This document shows, one piece after another, positions 8,289 through 18,705 of a stretch of 64,000 nt of DNA. A model generated the notes under the pieces. That model was not told the origin of the DNA, did no database searches, and saw only the letters and a program-made list of their open reading frames with translations. The DNA is from Microbacterium sp. SD291 (GTDB lineage Bacteria; Actinomycetota; Actinomycetes; Actinomycetales; Microbacteriaceae), in the NCBI RefSeq assembly GCF_017355365.1, contig NZ_JADIJR010000013.1, forward strand, positions 1 through 64,000, read 5' to 3'. Each line of letters opens with the position of its first letter. Positions within the stretch are counted from its first letter, which is position 1. The position numbers and the translations under genes are program-made.

Positions 8289-9580
8289 GCCCGACCATCA
8301 CACGACTGACCGACCTGGCGACGCGCTGGAACATCGCACTCGCGCATGAGCTGCCGGCCGCCCGGCGGCTGCGCCGCGAGCTGCATGCCGCGCCGTGCCT
8401 GTCCGGTCACGAGCATCCGGCGCGCACGCGTATCGTCGAGGCGCTGAGCGACCTCATCGTGTTCGAGCAGACAGCGGATGCCGGAGCCGTCGGCCGTACG
8501 GGCCCCGCAGACGGGCCGGCCATCGCCGTCAGAGCAGAGCTCGACGCACTTCCGGTGACGGAGCTGACCGGCGCATCGTTCGCAGCCGTCGGCGGAGTGA
8601 TGCACGCGTGCGGTCACGATGTGCACCAGGCCGCGGTCGTCGCTCTGCTGCGGGCGGCCGAGCACCTCGATCTGCCGCTCGGCCTCGTCGGGCTGCTGCA
8701 GCCGCGTGAGGAGAGCTACCCCTCCGGGGCGCTGGAGATGGTCGAGGCCGGGGTGATCGAGCGGCACGGGATCGCGCACGTCATCGGCGCCCACGTGCAT
8801 CCGGGCGTGGCGCGAGGCGCGGTCGCCGCCGGCGGCGGCTTCATCAACGCGGCGGCGGACGAGATCGAGATCCGCGTCGAAGGCCGAGGCGGTCACGGCG
8901 CCTACCCGCACGACGCGAGCGACACCGTCGCTGCGATCGCGCACATCGCGCTCGGCATCCCCGAGGTGGTCCGACGTACGGTCAGCCCGCTGCGGCCGGC
9001 GCTGATCAGCGTCGGCACGCTCACCGCGGGGGAGGGGGCGGCCAACGTCCTGCCCGCCGAGGCGCGCATCTTCGCGACGATGCGCACCACCGACCCCGCG
9101 GATCGTTCGACGCTCTTCGACGCCGTGCGCGCGATGGCGGAGCGCACCGCCGCGGCCTACGGCACGACCGCGACGACCACGCGCATCGAGGGGGAGCCTG
9201 CGCTCATCAACGACGCGGCGCTGGCCGCCGGCGCGGATGACTGGCTGGCGCGCCTCGGCGTCGACGGCGCAGAGCCGATGCGATCTCTCGGTGCAGACGA
9301 CTTCTCGTACTTCTGCGATGCGGTTCCCTCGCTCATGCTGTTCGCCGGAGTGGAGACCCCCGGTGAGCACCCGCAGCCCGCGCTGCACCACCCGCGATTC
9401 CTGCCGGAGGATGACGCCGTCGATCTCGTCGCGCGCGCGCTGATGGCCGGCTACCTCGCCGCCGCCGAGCGTGTGCTCGGAATCGCACATCACCGCGGCG
9501 ACATCGCCGGATCGGGTGACACCGTCGGATCGGGCGAAAAGGCCGGATCGAGCGGCGCGGGGCCGGACGGCGAAGGGTGA
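8285..9580 (+). CDS. M20-family amidohydrolase/peptidase
   Basis: This is a 431-residue zinc hydrolase of the M20 aminoacylase/carboxypeptidase group. ACGHDVHQAA near residue 105 gives metal and active-site histidines, PREESYPSGALEMVEAG gives the catalytic glutamate region, GAHVHPGV gives the next ligand, and LGADDFSYF near 340 gives the conserved C-terminal motif. The dimerisation domain begins near GRGGHGAYPH. The GTGA overlap with the previous stop shows translational coupling. It probably hydrolyses an N-acyl or gamma-glutamyl amide produced in the same pathway. The C-terminal 25 residues (repeats of GSGD/GSGEK) are low complexity and probably unstructured. Confidence 0.85.
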   Translation: MSPTITRLTDLATRWNIALAHELPAARRLRRELHAAPCLSGHEHPARTRIVEALSDLIVFEQTADAGAVGRTGPADGPAIAVRAELDALPVTELTGASFAAVGGVMHACGHDVHQAAVVALLRAAEHLDLPLGLVGLLQPREESYPSGALEMVEAGVIERHGIAHVIGAHVHPGVARGAVAAGGGFINAAADEIEIRVEGRGGHGAYPHDASDTVAAIAHIALGIPEVVRRTVSPLRPALISVGTLTAGEGAANVLPAEARIFATMRTTDPADRSTLFDAVRAMAERTAAAYGTTATTTRIEGEPALINDAALAAGADDWLARLGVDGAEPMRSLGADDFSYFCDAVPSLMLFAGVETPGEHPQPALHHPRFLPEDDAVDLVARALMAGYLAAAERVLGIAHHRGDIAGSGDTVGSGEKAGSSGAGPDGEG

Positions 9581-10911
9581 CGGCTGCTGAACGGCTCATC
9601 GCGCGCGACGACGCCGTGATCGCGGGCGTGGAGAAGCTGCGGTTCTTCCCGCTCGCGGTGCAATCCGGCATGGGCGCGACGCTGCTCGAACCCGGAGGGC
9701 GGGAACTCATCGACCTCAGCGCGAGCTGGACGGCTTCCGGGTTCGGCCACGGCAACGCCGCGATCGCCGATGCCATCGCCCGTGCCGCGATCGATGCGCC
9801 GGGATCGTCGATCCTGTCGGCCAGCCACCCCGCCGCCGTCACTCTCGCCGAAGAGCTGCTCGCCCTCGTCCCGAGCGATCTGCCTGCGCGCGGGCGCCGG
9901 GTCTATCTCGGTCATGCCGGGACGGACGCCAACGACGTCGCGATCCGCGGATGCCGCCAGGCCACCGGACGCCCCGGCATCCTGGCGTTCCAGAACGGCT
10001 ATCACGGCGGTCTCGGAACGGCGCAGCGGGTCTCCGGCGTGCACGTGTCGGCGGGAGTGCCGGCCGACCCCGCCGTCACCTTCCTGCCCTATCCCGACCC
10101 GTACCGGCCGCACACCGGCGACCCGGCGACAGTCGTGGAGGACGTCCTCCGCCTCGCCGGCGCCGAACTCGCTCAGGCGGCGACAGCCGCAGTGATCGTC
10201 GAGCCGGTGCAGTCCGACGGCGGCGTCATCGTGCCACCGCAGGGCTTTCTCGCAGGTCTGCGCGAGCTGTGCGATCGGCACGGCGCCTACCTCATCATCG
10301 ACGAGGTGAAGGTGGGGCTCGGCCGCACAGGCCGCGTGCACGGATTCGAGCATGACGAGGTGATTCCCGACATCGTCACGCTGGGCAAGGCGCTCGGCGG
10401 CGGACTGCCGCTGTCGGCGACGATCGGCCCGGCGGCGGTGCTCGACGCACCGGTCGCCTCGGCGCTCATGACCACCACCGGCAACCCGATCTCCTGCGCT
10501 GCCGCGCTCGCCGTGCTGGAGATCGTCCGCGCGGGCGCCGCCACGGCGAACGCGAGCGAGCGCGGAGCACAGCTGAGGGGGCTGCTCGTCGAGTACGCGG
10601 ACAGCGGCCGGCCCGGTGCCGCGCGCATCGGCGACGTCCGCGGGCGCGGGCTCTCCATCGGCCTCGAACTCGTGATCGATCGCGTGTCAGCCGAGCCGGA
10701 TCCCGTCCTCACGGCCAAGGCGGTCTACCGCGCCTGGCAGCTCGGTGTCGTCGCCTACCCGGTGCGCGGCAACGTGATCGAGCTCACGCCGCCGCTGACC
10801 ATTTCGGCCGAGGCCGTCGAACAGGCGGCGAGCACGCTGATGGCCGCGCTGGACGACGCGGCGCGCGGCGTCGTGTCCGACGAGGAGATCGCGCCCTTCC
10901 AAGGCTGGTGA
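9577..10911 (+). CDS. Class III (omega-type) aminotransferase
   Basis: A 444-residue PLP enzyme. Visible class III motifs are the cofactor-lysine segment TLGKALGGGLPLSA (K271), LIIDEVKVGLGRTGRVHGFE with the conserved aspartate, and TTGNPISCAAALAVLEIV. It transfers an amino group, probably from an omega-amine or amino acid of the imported substrate, to a keto acid such as 2-oxoglutarate or pyruvate. It is the last gene of the operon and its GTG start overlaps the M20 stop in GTGA. Similarity to GABA, putrescine and taurine-pyruvate enzymes does not fix the substrate. Confidence 0.88.
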   Translation: MTAAERLIARDDAVIAGVEKLRFFPLAVQSGMGATLLEPGGRELIDLSASWTASGFGHGNAAIADAIARAAIDAPGSSILSASHPAAVTLAEELLALVPSDLPARGRRVYLGHAGTDANDVAIRGCRQATGRPGILAFQNGYHGGLGTAQRVSGVHVSAGVPADPAVTFLPYPDPYRPHTGDPATVVEDVLRLAGAELAQAATAAVIVEPVQSDGGVIVPPQGFLAGLRELCDRHGAYLIIDEVKVGLGRTGRVHGFEHDEVIPDIVTLGKALGGGLPLSATIGPAAVLDAPVASALMTTTGNPISCAAALAVLEIVRAGAATANASERGAQLRGLLVEYADSGRPGAARIGDVRGRGLSIGLELVIDRVSAEPDPVLTAKAVYRAWQLGVVAYPVRGNVIELTPPLTISAEAVEQAASTLMAALDDAARGVVSDEEIAPFQGW

Positions 10912-11028
10912 CCGCCGTACTCGGCGGGTGCAGACCGGCGGGCAGCAGCCAGCCCGGGTGGGCTCCGACGCGCGAGAGGGTCCGGTGCACTCGGCCACCG
11001 CAGAGAGCCCGGTCCCCGCGCGAGAACT

Positions 11029-11901
11029 TCAGTCCCCAGAGGGACGCGCCCGAAGCTCCTCCATCGCCTCGACGCGCTGCCTGCCCGTCTCGCCGAGCCG
11101 GTCGGTCACCCCGGCGATCACGGTCTCCACGACGGCCATCGCCGGAACCAGCGAGTCGAAGGGCGACGGGGCGTCGACGTTCGCGGGGAGAACCGTTCCG
11201 GCGGCATCCGCAGCAGGCGACATCCAACGATCCGTGAAGAGCACCAGATCGCCGCCACGCTCGGCGATGCGCCGGGAGAAGCGGACGATCTGCTGGTCAT
11301 AGCGCCGGTAGTCGAACACGACGAGCACGTCGCCGCGGCGCGTATCGGATATCGCCGCCAGGCGGGTGAACTCATCGGCCGGAACCACCTGGACGTCGGG
11401 CCGGAGGAGCATCAGGTGGGCACCCAGGTACTCGGCGAGGAGCTGGCTGAACCGCCCGCCGATCAGGCGGACGCGGCGGCGCGAGTCGGACAGCATGGCG
11501 ACGGTGCGCTCGAACTCGCTCTCCGGGAGGTCGTCGATGGTCGCCGCGATGCTCGCCGAGAAGATCCGCGACGACCGGGCGAGATCGCCGTCGCCGGAGC
11601 GCAGGTCGGCGCGACCGTACTGCTCGAGCGGGGAGCCGAGCCGTTCGTGCACCTCCCGCACGAGTCGTTTCTGGAAGGCGGGGTAGCCGCTGAAGCCGAG
11701 CCGGCTGACGAATCGGACCACGGTCGGGGGGCTGACGCTTGCCCGCTGGGCCAGTTCGGCGACAGTCTCGAGACCCGCGATCGGGTAGTTCGCGAGGATC
11801 GCGCGACCCACCTTCCGCTCGCCGGAGCTCAGAGATTCGAGCGATTCGCGCACCAGCGCGCTCAGCGGTCGATCGGTCGCCGATTCCGTCTCGTCAGTCA
11901 C
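11029..11901 (-). CDS. RpiR/MurR-family transcriptional regulator (HTH + SIS)
   Basis: The protein has 290 residues. The first 80 form the RpiR helix-turn-helix (LSSGERKVGRAILANYP, then VAELAQRASVSPPTVVRFVSR split over helices 2-3). A SIS sugar-isomerase-type effector domain covers about 125-255 (RRVRLIGGRFSQLLAEYLG, GDVLVVFDYRRYD). The start is GTG at 11901 with AGAGGTG directly upstream; an ATG at 11903 would stop at once. It lies 3 bases downstream of the LysR gene and converges on the aminotransferase gene, so it is the natural regulator of the 4248-10911 operon. A palindrome resembling the operon's upstream repeat lies at 11920-11935, suggesting autoregulation. Confidence 0.87.
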   Translation of the reverse strand: MTDETESATDRPLSALVRESLESLSSGERKVGRAILANYPIAGLETVAELAQRASVSPPTVVRFVSRLGFSGYPAFQKRLVREVHERLGSPLEQYGRADLRSGDGDLARSSRIFSASIAATIDDLPESEFERTVAMLSDSRRRVRLIGGRFSQLLAEYLGAHLMLLRPDVQVVPADEFTRLAAISDTRRGDVLVVFDYRRYDQQIVRFSRRIAERGGDLVLFTDRWMSPAADAAGTVLPANVDAPSPFDSLVPAMAVVETVIAGVTDRLGETGRQRVEAMEELRARPSGD

Positions 11902-11904
11902 ATC

Positions 11905-12852
11905 TCACCTCTTCGTGGGTGAAACATACGTTACACCGGCGCTCAGTCGCCCCTGCGTCGCCTGGTGGGCGATCGCGGTCCGCGTGAGGAGGTGCACGAT
12001 CTCATCGTCGAGGGTGGGCGCCGTCAGGAGAGCGATCTCTCGCGACAGCGCGGTTCCACGGATCTCCACGGTCGCCACGTCACGCAGGTCCGCCTGCTCG
12101 GGGAGGGCCAGCTCGGGGACCAGCGCCACGCCGAGACCTGCGGCGACATAGGCGGCGACGACCCGGTAGTCGTCGCTGCGGGGCCCGAGCCTCGGCTCGA
12201 AGCCGGCCGACCGGGCGGCGGCGAGGAGTGCGGCGTCGCCGGGGTCGTCCTCATCGGTGCCGAGGATCCACGGCTCGCCGCGGAAGTCCGCAATGCGGTG
12301 CGCGCGGGCGTCGGCCAGCGGATGCCGTGCCGGCACGATCAGCGAGAACCGCTCCCGGAAGAGGCTCGTGCGCCTGATGCCCGATGTCGTCCGGGTCGGC
12401 TCGCCCGGACGCTCGAAGATCACTGCGGCGTCGAGCGCGAGCCGATCGAGCAGGCCGGTGAGCTCGTGCAGCTCGCCCTCCGTGATCCGAGGCTCGTACC
12501 CCGTTTCGGTGAGCGCCCCGACGAGCCCCGGAAGCAGCCGCGCCGCGGCCGTCGGGAAGATCCCGAGGCGCATCCGCCTGCTCCCGGTGACGAGGGCTGC
12601 GGCGACGTCGGCGGTCGCCCGATCGGCGCGATCGAGGATCGCGACCGCGTGCGGGAGCCACAGGCGGCCGGCGACGGTCAGCCGCGTCCCGGAGCGGGAG
12701 CTCGCGACCACGGGCGCACCGGTCACCCGCTCGAGGCCGCGGATGTGGTGCGAGACCGTCGGCTGGCTCCACCCGAGTGCCTCGGCGGCCGCAAGGACCG
12801 AGCCGTGCTCGGCGACGGCCCGGAGGGCGAGAAGCTGGCGCAGATCGAGCAT
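11905..12852 (-). CDS. LysR-family transcriptional regulator
   Basis: This 315-residue protein has the typical LysR layout. The winged HTH covers residues 1-60 (LRQLLALRAVAEHGSVLAAAEALGWSQPTVSHHIRGLE, seen as LAAAEALGWSQPTVSHHIR). A periplasmic-binding-like effector domain follows from about 90 to 300 (MRLGIFPTAAARLLPGLV, GLGVALVPELALP). It is transcribed away from the decarboxylase gene that starts 84 bases to the right, the usual divergent LysR arrangement. A LysR-type motif lies in between (12867-12877). The likely target is the decarboxylase; the effector is unknown. Confidence 0.9.
   Translation of the reverse strand: MLDLRQLLALRAVAEHGSVLAAAEALGWSQPTVSHHIRGLERVTGAPVVASSRSGTRLTVAGRLWLPHAVAILDRADRATADVAAALVTGSRRMRLGIFPTAAARLLPGLVGALTETGYEPRITEGELHELTGLLDRLALDAAVIFERPGEPTRTTSGIRRTSLFRERFSLIVPARHPLADARAHRIADFRGEPWILGTDEDDPGDAALLAAARSAGFEPRLGPRSDDYRVVAAYVAAGLGVALVPELALPEQADLRDVATVEIRGTALSREIALLTAPTLDDEIVHLLTRTAIAHQATQGRLSAGVTYVSPTKR
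11920..11935. promoter_or_regulatory. Candidate RpiR operator upstream of its own gene
   Basis: TGAAACATACGTTACA is an imperfect inverted repeat inside the 3' end of the LysR gene, about 20 bases upstream of the RpiR GTG. It matches 12 of 16 bases of the repeat in front of the permease operon (4150-4165). Confidence 0.35.
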
Positions 12853-12866
12853 CCGGCATCCGTTCT

Positions 12867-12877
12867 ATAACTGGTAT
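12867..12877. promoter_or_regulatory. LysR-type binding motif in the divergent promoter
   Basis: ATAACTGGTAT is an interrupted AT-rich palindrome of the ATA-N5-TAT kind that fits the T-N11-A rule for LysR proteins. It sits 15 bases from the LysR start and 60 bases from the decarboxylase start. Confidence 0.4.
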
Positions 12878-12936
12878 GGATCCCTGAAGATTACTCGCTA
12901 TTCCGTATTCGACGCCAGCAACGGAGCATTGATGAC

Positions 12937-14460
12937 ATGACCACCGCGCTCCTCCACGCCGACTCGCCGCTCCTCGACGCCGCTGCCCCCGTGTCGTCGA
13001 CGCCGTACGCCGATGCCCTCGCCCGGTACGCAGCGCGCGACACGGTGCGACTCAACGTGCCGGGCCACGCGGCCGACCCGGATGCGGCACCTCGGCTGGC
13101 CGCGTACTTCGGGGAGGATCTGCTCCGCATGGACGTGCCGCCCCTGCTCGCGGGACTCGACAAGGGCGAGGGCAACCCGCTCGCCGAGTCTCTGCGTCTC
13201 GCCGCCGACGCCTTCGGCGCCCGCCGCACCTGGTTCCTCACCAACGGCGCCTCACAGGCCAACCGCATCGCGGCGCTCGCCCTCGCGGGGCTCGGCGACG
13301 CCGCGCAGCCCGTGGTCGCGCAGCGCAGCGCCCATTCATCGTTCTCCGACGGCATCATCCTCGGCGGCCTCTCGCCGCGCTTCGTGCAGCCCTCCATCGA
13401 CGGCTGGTTCGGCATCAACCACGGCGTCTCGCCGGCCGCCCTGCGTGACGCGCTCGCCGCGCTCGGCGACGAGAAGCCCAAGGGCGTATACCTGATCTCG
13501 CCCAGCTACTTCGGCGCCGTCGCGGATGTCGCCGGCCTCGCCGAGGTCGCGCATGAGGCGGGCGCCCCGCTCGTCGTGGACGCCGCCTGGGGCAGTCACT
13601 TCGGATTCCACGAGGACCTGCCGGAGAGCCCGCTGCGCCTCGGGGCGGACCTCATGGTGTCCAGCATCCACAAGCTCGGCGGCAGCCTCACCCAGTCGGC
13701 CATGCTGCACCTCGGGCACGGCACGTTCGCCGACGTGCTCGAGCCGCTGATCGACCGGGCCTTCAAGCTGGCGCAGTCGACCAGCGAGAGCTCGCTGCTG
13801 CTCGCCTCACTCGACATCGCCCGCGACTCCCTCCAGAACGGGCGCGACCGGATCGCGATGTCCATCGCCGCGGCGGACGAACTGCGTGATCGCATCCGCC
13901 GCGGCGGCCGGTTCCGCATCGTCAGCGACACCTTCGATCGCTTCGAGGACATCGCCGCCGTCGACCCCCTCCGGGTCTCGATCGACGTCGCGAGCGGAGG
14001 CGTGCACGGCCCGACTGCACGCGAGCTGCTGATGGAGCGCGACGGCGTCTACTTCGAGATCGCCACCGAGACCTGCATCGTCGCGGTGATCGCGCCCGGT
14101 GTCGTCCCCGACATCGGCCGCGTGATCGACGCCCTGCACGCACTGCCGGTCGATGCGGATGCCGCCGCCGACGTCGACGCCGTCGGCGCGCTGGGCGCTC
14201 TGCCCGCTCCGGGTCCGCTCGCGATGCTGCCGCGCGACGCGTTCCTTCGCGCTGCGGAGGCGGTGCCGATCGAGGATGCGATCGGACGAGTGTCGGCGGA
14301 TGCTCTCGCCGCGTACCCGCCCGGCATCCCGAACGTGCTGCCTGGGGAGGTCATCACCGAGGAGGTCGTGCGGTTCCTCCGGCACGTGGCAGCGACCCCC
14401 GGTGGCTACGTGCGCGGAGCGGTGGACCCCACGCTCGCGACCCTGTCCGTCGTCCGCTGA
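12937..14460 (+). CDS. Orn/Lys/Arg decarboxylase-family PLP enzyme
   Basis: A 507-residue fold-I PLP enzyme of the basic amino acid decarboxylase family. RLNVPGHAADPDA near residue 28, then TWFLTNGASQANRIAALAL near 92, form the entry and phosphate site. SPSYFGAVADVAGLAEVAH follows and PLVVDAAWGSHFGFH holds the PLP aspartate. SSIHKLGGSLTQSAMLH carries the Schiff-base lysine K246. The C-terminal domain ends with the conserved YPPGIPNVLPGE. It should decarboxylate arginine, lysine or ornithine to a di- or polyamine. It lacks the N-terminal response-regulator-like wing of large inducible decarboxylases, like the shorter Gram-positive forms. LysR control is likely. Its product could feed the upstream ligase/aminotransferase operon, but that is inference. 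Confidence 0.9.
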   Translation: MTTALLHADSPLLDAAAPVSSTPYADALARYAARDTVRLNVPGHAADPDAAPRLAAYFGEDLLRMDVPPLLAGLDKGEGNPLAESLRLAADAFGARRTWFLTNGASQANRIAALALAGLGDAAQPVVAQRSAHSSFSDGIILGGLSPRFVQPSIDGWFGINHGVSPAALRDALAALGDEKPKGVYLISPSYFGAVADVAGLAEVAHEAGAPLVVDAAWGSHFGFHEDLPESPLRLGADLMVSSIHKLGGSLTQSAMLHLGHGTFADVLEPLIDRAFKLAQSTSESSLLLASLDIARDSLQNGRDRIAMSIAAADELRDRIRRGGRFRIVSDTFDRFEDIAAVDPLRVSIDVASGGVHGPTARELLMERDGVYFEIATETCIVAVIAPGVVPDIGRVIDALHALPVDADAAADVDAVGALGALPAPGPLAMLPRDAFLRAAEAVPIEDAIGRVSADALAAYPPGIPNVLPGEVITEEVVRFLRHVAATPGGYVRGAVDPTLATLSVVR

Positions 14461-14466
14461 CCGGCG

Positions 14467-14703
14467 TCAGCGCCCGTCCAGCACCAGCAGCTCGCCGACC
14501 TCGCAGCTCAGCGCATCGCAGATCGCCCGCAGCGTGGAATAGCGGATCGCCCGCGCCCTGTCGTTCTTGAGCACCGACAGGTTCACGATGCTCACCCCGA
14601 CCTGGGCGCTCAGCTCGGTGAGGGTCATTCCGCGCTCGGCGAGCAGCTCGTCGAGCCGGCAGTGGATGCCGGTGAACTCGTCGTCGCTCTCGGCCGGGGT
14701 CAT
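14467..14703 (-). CDS. XRE-family (Cro/CI) HTH regulator
   Basis: A 78-residue single-domain DNA-binding protein. The helix-turn-helix reads LDELLAERGMTLTELSAQVG, then VSIVNLSVLKNDRARAI, then LRAICDALSCEVGELL. ATG at 14703 overlaps the stop of the upstream membrane-protein gene in ATGA. A small XRE regulator coupled to a DUF2975 membrane protein is a recurrent bacterial pair, in which the membrane partner is presumed to modulate the regulator. Repeated TTATCGA words before the pair (15317-15369) are probable binding sites. Confidence 0.88.
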   Translation of the reverse strand: MTPAESDDEFTGIHCRLDELLAERGMTLTELSAQVGVSIVNLSVLKNDRARAIRYSTLRAICDALSCEVGELLVLDGR

Positions 14704-15308
14704 ACCAGCCCCTCGGTGTCGCGCTGCAGGCGGTCGCCCACGACGAACACGGTGCCGATGATCGCGAGGGCGAACGCGGCCAGGAGGAACGGGAACGGCT
14801 CCACCGAGATGACCGCGGTGTCGAACGCGCCGTCGGTGACCTGCGCGATCGCGGCGTTCGCGAGCATGTTGTCGAAGAACCGCGACGCTGCGGCGCCGAG
14901 CAGGCCGATCACGCCGCCGCCCATCACGAGGCGCGTGTTGACCTTGCTGAACACGCGTCCGCGCAGGATGTTGCGGCTGAGCGCGAGAAGGCACGCCACC
15001 ACGCCGGTGATCGTGACGGCGAAGGCGATCTGAGCCAGGATGCCGGGGATGACACCCATGGTCATCAGCCCGTCGACGGTCACCACGCCCCGATCGACGA
15101 GGACGGGGAGTGTCTCGTCTCCGGCTGTCGCCTGCGCAGGGGCGTCGATGAACTCGGCGAGCACCTGCACCCGCCCGCCGGAGGCGAGTTCCGCGATCCG
15201 CACGACGGCCATGCAGATCGACGTCACGGCGATCCCGACCCCCGTGATCGCGAACAGGGCGAGCGAGACGATGTCGCCGGTGCTCAGGACCCGCTGCTGG
15301 TTCTTCAT
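14700..15308 (-). CDS. DUF2975-type four-helix membrane protein
   Basis: The 202-residue protein has four predicted transmembrane segments, near residues 13-38 (IVSLALFAITGVGIAVTSIC), 82-108, 125-145 and 168-190 (FPFLLAAFALAIIGTVFVVG). An extracytoplasmic loop lies between helices 1 and 2. The motif RNILRGRVFSKVNTRLV after helix 2 is typical of DUF2975 proteins. It is the first gene of the pair with the XRE regulator; function beyond that association is not established. Confidence 0.82.
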   Translation of the reverse strand: MKNQQRVLSTGDIVSLALFAITGVGIAVTSICMAVVRIAELASGGRVQVLAEFIDAPAQATAGDETLPVLVDRGVVTVDGLMTMGVIPGILAQIAFAVTITGVVACLLALSRNILRGRVFSKVNTRLVMGGGVIGLLGAAASRFFDNMLANAAIAQVTDGAFDTAVISVEPFPFLLAAFALAIIGTVFVVGDRLQRDTEGLV

Positions 15309-15316
15309 GACTACCC

Positions 15317-15369
15317 CTTATCGAATATCGTTGTTATCGACTTTCGTTAACATAACGACTGTCGATAAG
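15317..15369. promoter_or_regulatory. Repeated TTATCGA operator sites before the DUF2975/XRE pair
   Basis: CTTATCGA at 15317, GTTATCGAC at 15333 and its reverse complement form GTCGATAAG at 15361-15369 lie within about 50 bases. TCGTTAACATAACGA lies between the last two. The outer copies are inverted relative to each other. The AT-rich cluster sits immediately upstream of the ATG at 15308 and probably binds the XRE protein of this operon. Confidence 0.5.
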
Positions 15370-15384
15370 AACGTCAACCCCCGG

Positions 15385-15406
15385 CCCTTCGACAGGCTCA
15401 GGGACC
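15385..15406. repeat. Dispersed REP-like element, copy 1 (upstream of clpC)
   Basis: The sequence begins CCCTTCGACAGGCTCAGGGA and has complementary ends (CCCT...AGGG). A near-identical copy with one G moved lies at 18068-18089, directly after clpC. Words of this form are widely dispersed as intergenic repeats in high-GC bacteria. Confidence 0.7.
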
Positions 15407-15535
15407 CGGCGGGGCGGTATGCCCACGGCGAACACGGGCATGCAGCATCCGCCCGGTGGTTACTCTCGATGTATCAGCGCTTCGACCCTCTGCATCCCGA
15501 CACGGTGCATCGGGGAACGAACCAAGGAGTGAACA

Positions 15536-18061
<2,526 letters not shown>

Positions 18062-18067
18062 CCCCGG

Positions 18068-18089
18068 CCCTTCGACAGGGCTCAGGACC
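18068..18089. repeat. Dispersed REP-like element, copy 2 (downstream of clpC)
   Basis: CCCTTCGACAGGGCTCAGGA is followed by CC. It matches copy 1 at 15385-15406 except that the G of GGGACC has effectively moved next to GGCT. The two copies flank clpC in the same orientation. Confidence 0.7.
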
Positions 18090-18090
18090 A

Positions 18091-18122
18091 GAAAGGGCGG
18101 ATGCTGCGGCATCCGCCCTTTC
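18091..18122 (+). terminator. Perfect-stem terminator after clpC
   Basis: GAAAGGGCGGATGC, loop TGCG, GCATCCGCCCTTTC: a 14-bp perfect stem with a 4-base loop, starting 29 bases after the clpC stop. There is no long T tract, as is common in high-GC actinobacteria. It may act in both directions. Confidence 0.8.
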
Positions 18123-18192
18123 GGCGTTCTCAGGGGATCGGCGCGCCCGGGATCAGCAATCCGCCACGGGTGCGGGGTCCTAGTGTTGTCCT

Positions 18193-18696
18193 GTGAGCGA
18201 GTACATCGTCCGGTCGGCGCGCAGCACCGACATCGTCGGGATCCGGAACCTCCTGCAGCCGCTGGTGGAGCAGCGCATCCTGCTCGGCAAGGACCTCGCG
18301 GTGCTGTACGGCTCGGTGCAGGAGTTCGTGGTCGCGGAGTCCGGCGGCGAGCTGATCGCCTGCGGCGCCCTGCACGTGATCTGGGAGGACCTCGGCGAGG
18401 TGCGCACCCTGCTGGTGCGTGACGACTGGCTGCACCACGGCGTCGGCCGCGCGATCGTCGACCGGCTGGAGGACAACGCCGCCGCCCTCGGGCTCACCCG
18501 GCTGTTCTGCCTCACTTTCGAGGTCGAGTTCTTCGGCCGTCGCGGCTACGCCCCGATCGGCGAGCAGGTCGTCGACCCCGACGTCTACTCGCAGCTGCTG
18601 CGAAGCGGCGACGCCGGCGTCGAGGAGTTCCTCGACCTCGCGCACGTGAAGCCGAACACGCTCGGCAACACCAGGATGCTCAAGAGGCTCAACTAG
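18193..18696 (+). CDS. Amino-acid N-acetyltransferase (short GNAT-type N-acetylglutamate synthase)
   Basis: A 167-residue GNAT enzyme starting with GTG at 18193. Motif A reads VRTLLVRDDWLHHGVGRAIV near residues 74-93, with the acetyl-CoA-binding GVGRA loop. The C-terminal LTFEVEFFGRRGYAPIG is characteristic of stand-alone N-acetylglutamate synthases such as actinobacterial Rv2747-type ArgA. It would acetylate glutamate, the first arginine-pathway step, in organisms lacking a classical kinase-fused ArgA. It stands alone between clpC and an unrelated secreted-protein gene. A different amino acid acceptor cannot be excluded. Confidence 0.82.
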   Translation: MSEYIVRSARSTDIVGIRNLLQPLVEQRILLGKDLAVLYGSVQEFVVAESGGELIACGALHVIWEDLGEVRTLLVRDDWLHHGVGRAIVDRLEDNAAALGLTRLFCLTFEVEFFGRRGYAPIGEQVVDPDVYSQLLRSGDAGVEEFLDLAHVKPNTLGNTRMLKRLN

Positions 18697-18705
18697 CCTG
18701 GAGGC

